From: Cycas panzhihuaensis
Lineage: Eukaryota > Cycadophyta
NCBI GenBank assembly: GCA_023213395.1
Contig: CM041465.1
Span: 152,775,741-152,839,740, forward strand
Direction: 5' to 3'
DNA: 64,000 nucleotides
The position numbers and the translations under genes were made by a program. Of the stretch, positions 55,261 through 64,000 are shown piece by piece; position 1 is the first letter of the stretch, and every line of letters begins with the position of its first letter. The notes below the pieces were generated by a model, which did no database searches, was not told where the DNA came from, and was given only the letters and a program-made list of their open reading frames with translations.

Positions 55261-57529
55261 TGATTTCTTTAGTTCAATTATATCCCCTTTTTTCAAAAAA
55301 AAAAAAGGTTTATGAATTAATTATAATCAAACTTCTTTATCAATAGACACAAGGTCTTGATTTAATATTATGGCGTGTGCCTCTTGTTAGACTTTAGTGT
55401 TTATTTCATGGGTTTATAACCTTAGGTTATGGACCTCCTCTTTAATTTTTGCATTATATTAGTGTAAGATTATTTTATGTTTTGTGAAGTGCTGAGTCAA
55501 TGGGGGTTAGGTCTCTCACCTTATATGTGTCACACTAGGTATGATTAATATTATACTAAGTATTATATATAGTATATATAGGTTATTTTATAAAATGCAT
55601 TAGTAAGAAGTAAGGATTATTGAGCCACTTGTATAATATGAGACATTTTTTTAATAGAGATTAAATCAAAATTTTTAAAATTAATTTATAATATTTTGAT
55701 AGTTAATCCTATCAATTATTATCCTCATTACATGCCTTACTATAATATCTTGGTATCAAAGCATATTCATAGTTAGAAGATTTATAGAATTTGATCACTA
55801 CTTAAGATTTACAAATGTCACATGTATTAAAGTTTTTTGTTCTTGGAAAATAAAATGATATCATATTCTATAAATTTAGATAACAAATAATCTTCTACAT
55901 ATGATAAAAGTTTTTTGTTCTTGGAAAATAAAATGATATCAAATTCTATAAATTAACTAGTAATTACAATTGAATTTCCTTAATTTATAGAATTTGATCG
56001 CTACTTAAGATTTACATATGTGACATGTATTAATATCTAGTTTCTTAGTTGAGCTATTCAATTTTGGAGGTAATTTTTAATATGCATGTTGTAAAGTTTA
56101 AATTGTAAGTAGTTGGACATGTAGGAAGTCAAATACTAAATAATAGGCTTTGAGATATACAAACAGACATATGTCACATGTAGGTGGAAAAATTCATATG
56201 TAAGGAAAAACATATCACATGCAACCTAATAATCAATCTCTGAAGACAATAGAAGATGAAGACCTCTATTCTAATATCCTCTCACTAAAGTGTTTATAAG
56301 CTAAACACTTGATAAAAGTTACATAGTGACTATGCTCTTAAGGTTCTCTGTTGGTGATCATTAAATTCAATGGAATGTAATCTCTACTAGTGAAAAGAAT
56401 TGAAAAGGATCTCTACAATATTGAATGAAAGCTATTATAAATATTGAATCAAAATACTAAAATTAGGATTAAAATGATGAATTTTTAAACTATTGAAAGG
56501 GGTATTTGATTAAAATAAGAATATTCTATATTTTATATTATAAAGTTTCAAACTATATAAAAATAAAAATAAAAAAATAAGCCTCCTATGAATTTTGATG
56601 ACCTGTGCACAAGGTATCCCACATAAGGAAACTTGCATATTGACCTATAATTTGGCAACATATGGCTTTATATTTGATTGATTAAATACATAGTGTGAAG
56701 CACAGGATCAAAGATATCTAATGCAAAGATAGCCACTTAATACAATGTCCAATTATTGCATAGAGAAATATGCTAATAAAGTAGTTATTGACATGCCCAA
56801 CATAGAAATAAGGAAATACATCCCATAGTCATCATATACACAACAAAATGTCAATGATAGAAGGACAAGCAAGTAGGCCATTCAACACAAACATAAACAC
56901 TAAGATGAGTAGAATAGAAGGAACATAAATAAAGGATATAGACAAAAAATGCACAAACTAAGATGCCATAACACCTAATAAGCTAAGAAAGATTAGAAGG
57001 AAAACCATCACAAAGGCTAAATAGAGTTGAATAAACATTCATTGGTTTATCACAATAAGCAACGAGGTCAAACGGGGTGAAGGAGGCAAAATGTAGACTT
57101 AGGAATCTTCATTGCATACCCAATGATGCTAGAAGCAATAAAACCCTTTAGTGTGACATGTCAAACTGACTGTTAAAAGATTGACTATACATTGTGGAAG
57201 AAAATTTTATAAGAAACAACTTCTTTTATGAGATGTAATTGAAGAACCTAAATTGATTCACATGATTACTATTTCTCTCATATAAAACATTTCCTCTTCT
57301 GAGTAGGAACACTATGAGTTAGTACATATACCACCCTTGATATCTAATTCTGTCAATTGTATTATACCCCAATCAAGCATAATACCTTAATTTGATATCT
57401 TGGCATAACTTGATTGGAGCTTTCTTGCTTAGATGTCCCCTTTACATATAACACCTTCTCTTATAGATGTCATTCCCTTTGCATTAGTTCCTATATTACC
57501 CCAATCAACTCCCATAAATAAAATCCCTC
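55261..57529. other. AT-rich DNA with duplicated pieces of the copia relic
   Basis: No gene recognised. Contains the duplicated segments described at 55,780-56,034 and an A-rich low-complexity run at about 56,563-56,580. Confidence 0.45.
55780..56034. repeat. local duplications and an 18-base inverted repeat
   Basis: The phrase agttttttgttcttggaaaa of the copia relic (55,165) recurs at 55,830 and 55,909. A longer copy matching 55,131-55,198 is at 55,873-55,940. A flanking phrase (tatagaatttgatc, cttaagattta) occurs at 55,784 and again at 55,986. A perfect inverted repeat pairs 55,938-55,955 with 55,981-55,998. Confidence 0.75.
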
Positions 57530-60150
57530 ATAGTTGTTAATATCACTATTATACCAGGGGCCAAGCCTAAGCATTAAAAACAAAAGCCTATTCACCTATG
57601 ACTTTTTTCCACCATCAAATAAGAAGTAGAAAAGATTCCTAGGAAAAGATTTATTGAATTTATCAATTATTTTTAATGGGTATCCATCATCATCTACATT
57701 GCCAAAAGAATGGTTCTATTTGCATTTGTATTGACTTTCATGATATAAACAACACTTATCCTAAAGATAATTTTCCACTCCTTTTTATTAATCAGATCTC
57801 AGATAAAATCATCAACTTTGAAGTGATGTCCCTTATGGATCATTTTTTAGGCTTTAATCAAATCCTTATCTCATTTAAAGACCACTATAAGACTGCCTTC
57901 ATCACCCCTTAGGATATATTTCTTTATAAGGTTATACCCTTTGGTCTCAAAAATGTTGGTGCAACTTACTAGCAAGCTATGGTCTTTATCTTTCATGACT
58001 TATTGAGACATACTATAGTAGTATACCTTCATGACATGCCAAATCTATCACGTCATCAAGGGGACCACATTCATGACCTAAATACCATCTTTGAAACATG
58101 TCAAAAATACTAACTTTATTTAAACCATAACAAATGTGTTTTTATAGTTGCCTCTGGAAAGATGCTCAGTAACATTATCTTTAAAGATGGTATTTATTGT
58201 AGATTCAGATAAAGTTTTAGCCATCATTAATATGCCACCATCACATACTTAAAAATAAGTAAAATCCTTCTTGAATAGACTTGGTTTTTTATAACAAATC
58301 ATCATTGGCTTTGCCCTAAATGCTAAACCCTTTACCAACCTCCTCAAGAAAAGTGTCCTATTAAATGGACCTCAACCACTCAAGAATCTTTTAGTAAGCT
58401 TAAACAAACCCTTATATTGGCTCTCATCCTTGCCTCACCTAATTTTGATAAGTCATTTATCCTATATACTACCTTCATAGAAGAATCTTTGGGTGCTATA
58501 TTAGCCCAAGAAGATGATTTTTTTAAAGAATAGGTTATCTACTTTATTAGTAGTACTTTGGTAGCTATCAGGATTAACTATTCCTAATCTAAAAAAGAGT
58601 GTTTGGCCTTGATTTATGCTACCAAAAGGTTATGATATTACTTGCTAATCAATACTAGTCTTGTGATCCTCCAATTAGATCTAATTCATCTACTAGTCAC
58701 CAAGATGGACTTAATAGGATGAGTTGGTAGGTGGGCCCTTCTACTATAAGAATTTGACTTAAGAGTAGTTAATTAAAAGTTAAAAAAGGAATAGTTATTA
58801 TCAAATATCTAGCTACAACACCACTTCCCAATTATAATTCCACCATTATCAATGACTTGCTCCTAGACGAACATATCCTACAAGTTGACATTATCCCTAT
58901 TGATCATAACTAGTATGATGACATTCACATTTATCTCTTAGATTAAACTTACCCCCCTAATGTCAATTCCAAGAAGAGAAAAAGAATAATGGCCTTTACT
59001 CACCAATACCTTCTTTTAGATGATATATTATATAAATAATCTTTTGATGGAATCTTGTTAAGATGTCTTCCAACTTTAGGGGCCCTATTTGGCCAAATAC
59101 CATAATGACATTTGTGGTGGTCATTTCGGTGGTAAGTCAACATTCTTATGAACCCTTTAAATGGGTTATTATTGGCTATTTCTATTTAGAGATGCACATT
59201 CATTTATGTAAAAGTGTAAAAAATGCTAACACATTCCTCTTTGATCCATCAACTAGCCACTTCACTCAGATTTATCCTTGCCCCTTGGCCATTCTCTCAA
59301 TGGGGTCTTAAACTTATTGGGTAAATTTACCCCCCATCTTCTACCAAACATAAGTACATCCTAACCACAATTGAATATTTTATAAAATGGAGTGAGACAA
59401 TCCCTTTGACAAATACCACTAGAAAAGTAGTTACCACTTTCATCTTCCAATATATCATCTACCAGTTTGGAGTCCTTAACATTATCATCATGGATAATAA
59501 AACCATATTTTGCATTTCTCAAGTTAATAAAATTTATAATCAATTTTATATTACCCATAGAACGTCATCCCCTTACTACCCACAGACTAATGGCCAAATT
59601 GAAGCCTTCAACAAAACCTTGATAAAGGTCTTAGCTAAAAGGATTGTTGACTACCAATAAGATTGGCATACTAAACTTTTCCTTACTTTGTGGACTTATT
59701 GTACTTCAATTAGGATAGCTATAGGGATAACTCCTTTTTCATTAGTCTATGCAACTAAAGTCATACTACCATTAGAGATTAATATCCCCTCACTTAAGGT
59801 ATCATTTAAACACTTCATTGATAAAGAATGGTTAAGGCAAGTAAGACTTTTAGAACTTAAGAAGATGGATGAAATCCATCTTGATGCCCATGAAAAGAAC
59901 TTGGCCTTAAAACATCAAGCCCAGGTAGCTCATGATCAACATTTAAGACTAAGGCAATTTCATGTAGGAGACAAAGTACTTAAACTTGAATATTTATATG
60001 AAAATAACAAAAAATTAACTCCAAGTAGGTAGGCCCTTATTTAGTTATTAAATATCTAAATAATGGAGCCTATTGTCTCTCTACCCTTGATGGGCTAGAG
60101 TTCTAAATACCCATTAATTCTTAATTTTTGAGAAAGTATTATACTTAGAC
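57530..60150 (+). pseudogene. old Ty3/gypsy pol relic (RT, RNase H, integrase)
   Basis: Plus strand and related to A/B pol. RT: ICIDFHDINNTYPKDNFPLL, NFEVMSLMDHFLGFNQILIS, PFGLKNVGATY, VYLHDMPNLS for the catalytic box (one Asp lost). RNase H: FSKLKQTLILALILASPNFD, SLGAILAQEDDF, YFISSTLVAIRINYS. Integrase: GGHFGGKSTF, a core piece IIIMDNKTIFCISQVNKIYN, SSPYYPQTNGQIEAFNKTLI, TPFSLVYATKVILPLEINIP, VGDKVLKLEYLYENNKKLTP. Stops and frameshifts everywhere; much older than A and B. No gag or protease was found upstream. Confidence 0.8.
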
Positions 60151-61479
60151 TATATCCATAATAAAAATAAACTATGACTCTAAAATTCTTCCTATTAACA
60201 AACCTAAACTGTATTAGGTTAAACATCTTACTTTCCCCAAGACTCATGCTTGGGGGTCACCACTATGAAAATGAGTAGAAACTAAATGTATATACTTTGT
60301 TATCCAAAAAGTACAAAATAAAATTAAAACTATAAAATAACAAAAAATATATACTTGCATAATTCTCCCTTTCTTCACTTTATTTGAAGCCTTTTCAGGT
60401 TTCATCCTCCCTTAACTTGGCTTAATATGATAATCCTTGATTATTGATGTAACTAGTCAACTTCTTCATTTAGTGTTCTACGATGCCCAAGTAGCTTCTA
60501 CCTTAGATAAGTCATAGATATTCATGGTACTATCTCTCATTCTTGAATTGTTTAAACTACCTAATAACTTTCCCTATACTCTCAATGATTAAAATGTTCT
60601 TCATCCCTTAGTCAATTGGTGAGCCACCTATTAGACTCCTCGTCTACCCTTTATAATCTATAATTTATCTTCTAAGTAATTAGAAATTTGCTTGTGTAAG
60701 TGGTTATGTCTTATCTTACTTTCTCCCATGGTTCATTCAGTACTTAGTACTAAATTAAACCTTGCTGGTAGTACCCCTTCTACTCCTTGATAGTTAGTTG
60801 TTCAAGACCTTCCCTTCTACCCCTGAGAGACACTTTGATTGAACATCTTATAAATACCCATAAGTTTTCTCTCAAGGGCATGACTTTAGGCTTTTTATCA
60901 CTTATATCCCTTTAAATCCTAATCCCCTATGGTTTTTCTAATCATGAATATACTCTTAGTCATTCTCATGCACTACACCTTGACAAAAATTGTGTGATGA
61001 TTTTAGTCACCTATCCCTTAATAGCCACGAGGGTGGATGAGATGAGCCATCTAGAAAATGGCTTCAACAATGTTATGTTTACCTTGACCCTTGTCTAAAC
61101 CATCATATGGAGTGATACCTTTTCAAAAGGAAAAAAATAAAAAAGGAAAAGAGAGAGAGGAAATTTGTGTATATAATGGTTAACACCTTTTTGGCATTTA
61201 GGACATGTTGTGTATCAACTTTGTTTCCACCTGTAACATGTAGTTTAGATCTGATTGTGTGTATCATATAGGAGCTATGGATCCAATTATTTAAGCCCAC
61301 TGTGACCTCAATTATGATCAAAATCTATTCAACATTTAAAAGGTTATACATTAAGTTGGGAAAAGGTGGATTATGATGATGAAACCAAACCATGGAGCCC
61401 CTATCTACCTAGTTGATTCACATACATTTCCCCTATTCATTAGGTTGTCTCTGAGTTTGTATCCTTCCCCATTATGACC
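60151..61479. other. spacer after the old integrase, nothing recognised
   Basis: In A, B and D the corresponding place holds the opposite-strand PMD gene. I looked for PMD motifs on the minus strand here and found none. The stretch is about 1.3 kb, shorter than the 3.9 kb in A. Confidence 0.45.
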
Positions 61480-61880
61480 TTGAACATCTATACTAATGGT
61501 GGGAGCCAAGGGAACCCAAGAATTTTCACTGCAACATGGGTCATCCATGATCATAGGGGAACTATTCTCACCAATGCTAGCTTCTTCATCCCACAAGTAA
61601 CCAATAATAAAGCCAAGTATCTAAGTCATTGGAGCTCTTATTGATGTTCTTAACTTTCATAATAGACCTACCAATATATTTTTAGATTCTCAAATCATAG
61701 TTTACCAACTCACATATTTTTATCAAACTCATTTGAGCCATTTGCATTCTTTACTTGATGATGTTACTACCCTATTAATATAATTTTTACTATTACAACT
61801 TAACACATTCCAAGAACCTAAAATATTAAAGGTAACTTCCTTGCCTCCCATATAATTAAATGCCATCATTTATAGCCTAG
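61480..61880 (+). pseudogene. second RNase H relic of the old Ty3 element
   Basis: LNIYTNGGSQGNPRIFTATW, then VIHDHRGTILTNASF and TNNKAKYLSHW match the N-terminal half of the extra RNase H in A and D. The first Asp is Asn and the AEY Glu is Lys. Later motifs are only readable across frames (FLDSQIIVYQLTYFYQ). It lies downstream of the integrase on the same strand, as in the younger copies. Confidence 0.65.
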
Positions 61881-62419
61881 TTTGGGAGGGTTCTTTTTTC
61901 TTTTTATAAGTCAGAGTAACCTTTCCATTCTCCCCTTGATTTATACTTAAGGATTTCTTGTCTTTATAATGAGAATAAACTACAACTCTAAAAACCTACC
62001 TACTAAAGAGTATAAACCATAGTAGTTAAATCCATTACTAGTAATAGACATTTCACTCTAAAGCAAGTATAAACTAATGTAAAAAACCTTCTTATCAAGT
62101 ATCCACAAAAGTATTAAAAAATAAAATAACATACTCAAAAAGATAAAATCAAAGGGATATATACAACTACCATATATCGACATATGGTATGACCATTACC
62201 AAAAGAGAAATATGTAACTTTACATTACCAATTAACTCTCATTATATTAGGGGACATATGGAGGGGGTGCTAACAAAGGTTAAAAGTCATAAAATCATAA
62301 TAAAAACACAATACATATCATATATAAATCATGAGAAATAATTTATATATAATAAATAATATGCATTGTACATGAATCATATGATACAACATAATACATC
62401 TGGAAGCACATAAGGCCAA

Positions 62420-64000
62420 CAAATAAAGATCTAGAGGTGTAAAGGAAGATTAGGTTACACTCAAAGGGTGTCCATGCATCGGAATGTAGGTTCAAGGACT
62501 TGCAACACACACATTGCGCTATCTACTCTTGAAAGAGTTTAGGTGAACTATTAAGTATAAGTCATGGGAAGGGTGGCATCCTTGGGTTACCGAGTAGCCT
62601 AGGTGAGGCTCTCCTATCCTTATTAGGAAAGGAAGCAATAAAGGACTCCCTTTCAGAAAATGGATATAAGATGAGAATAAAAGTATAAGACTAAGGTTTA
62701 GAGTTCTTTTCTATTTTTCCTAAGGAGTTACCTTTAGGGTTTGGGTCGTGGTGCAAAGTTATGTTTGTTGTTTCTCTTAGTTACAAGAGGAAGTAATGTT
62801 GTCTCTTCTTATTTTTAGGGTGTAGTTCATTATATGAAATGAGGTTATTTTGTTTGCAAAAAAATATTTGTTTTGATAAAGTTTATGAAGTACAAACACT
62901 CACCCTCACTCTCTTTTTACTTTGGGGGTCAAGGGATGCAAGGAAGAACAAAGGAGAGAATGTTACAATAATCTCTTTTCAAGTTTCTTTTCAATGCAAG
63001 GAAACATGTGATTTGGTTCCACTATGTTTCGTAGTTTCATTTCTTACATGTATGTGCATACATAAGAATGATAATTGGGTATAAAGGCTATGTAATATTT
63101 CCTTCTCTTAGTTATGTTCCTTATATATATAAAGAGAAAGGAATGCATTTACTATTTTCCAATTTCTTTCTAACGTGCATATGTGTATGCAAAAATAAAA
63201 AAGAGGAAGTGAAGCTTATGCAACATTTTTCTTTTAATACAAAAGAAGAAGGAAGAAACACTTTTTACTTAATGTTATAGCTTTGACTTGTATATGCAAT
63301 ATACATGCATAAATAGAAGAAATAATCTCTTCCTTGCTATGCTTCTTTCATGAAAGAAGAGAGGAGAAGAGAATGTATATGTGCATTTTCTTTTTCCAAA
63401 GAAAAAAAACAAGAATATGTTATATTCAAACTACCCCTTTTACTTTTGTTGTAATAGATGAATTTGAGTGGAGGTAAGTAAGAGCAAGATGGGTTTTGGA
63501 AGAGTGCACCTGGTATATGACGTTTGATGTTGATCTCATAGTTGCTCATATGCTTCTCCCTTACTAATAACACAAGCTCCTTTGTTGCCACAATAGTTGT
63601 TGAGAGTGCAAAAGGGGGGCTGCCTTACCTTTCTCGAATCCAAAATGTAATGTTGTAACAATTAAAAAAAAGGAAAGAAAGCAATAAAGTAAAAATATTA
63701 ACCTAACTATAGTACTAAAAGGTGATTAACATTACCTTATGATGAAGAATGATTTACAAGCAGAAGCAAGCCTCTCACCTATAAGACAAAGCAAAGAACT
63801 TTTCCCATAAGCAACAAATATATACTTCCTAGATATATTCATACCAATGTTATCAATGTTATTAACATGTGATAACAAGGAAACAAATACATCTACCTTC
63901 TTGTTTGAGACTTTAACATGTAAGAAACAAAATGAAATTGAGAGGGAGAAGAGGGTGGTGCCTCATAATAGAAAGGCCTCCTATGTGGCTACAATCTCCC
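62420..64000 (-). repeat. diverged LTR of the A/B family, running off the window end
   Basis: Reading on the plus strand, phrases align in order with 28,960-30,000: an edge like gccaacaaataaagatctag, then ttcaaggacttgca, ccttgggttaccgagtagcc, ggggggctgccttaccttt (63,615, like 29,765) and atatatactt...atgttatcaatgtta (63,818, like 29,960-29,990). Orientation is minus, opposite to the pol relic before it. The middle part (62,930-63,420) is expanded by loose repeats. No gag of a minus-strand element follows at lower coordinates. Confidence 0.5.
62930..63420. repeat. loose tandem repeat of about 115-130 bases
   Basis: Three to four diverged units, each with a tgcatac/tgtatgc/tacatgcat phrase, then a purine-rich stretch (aagaggaag, gaagaagg, agaggagaag) and a pyrimidine-rich one (tttccttctc, tttcttt). 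Unit borders are about 63,055, 63,178 and 63,300. Confidence 0.4.

Noticed and set aside
60151-61479. PMD gene on the minus strand of the old Ty3 relic
   Set aside because: Looked for the RCGL, WLLIDIVSH and MVHRW blocks on the minus strand and found nothing convincing.

Overview
The window is nuclear DNA from a plant, most likely a seed plant with a very large genome. A gymnosperm would fit, but nothing here proves it. The evidence is giant nested Tat-like Ty3/gypsy elements with 2.7-kb LTRs, two Ty1/copia elements primed by initiator Met-tRNA, plant mobile domain (PMD) sequence, plant-type introns and two nuclear-type tRNA-Thr genes. I find no intact host protein gene. Every protein-coding stretch is transposon-derived and broken by stops or frameshifts, many of them CAG to TAG or TGG to TAG changes.

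Positions 1-35,040 hold three copies of one Ty3 family, all on the minus strand. Element A runs from before position 1 to 31,689. Its gag is interrupted by element B (11,212-27,660), a complete 16.4-kb member of the same family flanked by acgcc/atgcc target duplications. A's 5' LTR (28,960-31,689) is also the 3' LTR of a third copy, D (31,690-35,040), which keeps only its 3' internal part. A and D therefore form a tandem pair sharing an LTR.

The family's layout in the sense direction is LTR, PBS, gag, protease, RT, RNase H, integrase, an opposite-strand cargo gene, a second RNase H, PPT, LTR. The cargo gene encodes a plant mobile domain protein. It has a TATA box, a tiny first exon and two GT-AG introns whose splicing preserves frame. 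The second (archaeal-type) RNase H lies 3' of the integrase and diverges from the cargo gene's promoter. This is the most interesting system in the window.

At 35,041-37,994 the composition changes to AT-rich unique DNA carrying tRNA-Thr(TGT) and a convergent tRNA-Thr(AGT). At 37,995-46,690 is a plus-strand Ty1/copia element with perfect caaat target duplications, nearly identical LTRs, a 3.8-kb T-rich leader and a decayed polyprotein. At 48,634-53,643 is a second, older copia element. Beyond it are a minus-strand copia RT/RNase H relic (about 54,480-55,260) with locally duplicated pieces, an old plus-strand Ty3 pol relic that also has an RNase H after its integrase (57,530-61,880), and a diverged, opposite-oriented LTR of the A/B family that runs off the window end (62,420-64,000).

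All similarity statements come from reading and aligning by eye. Family names rest on recognised motifs, not database searches.
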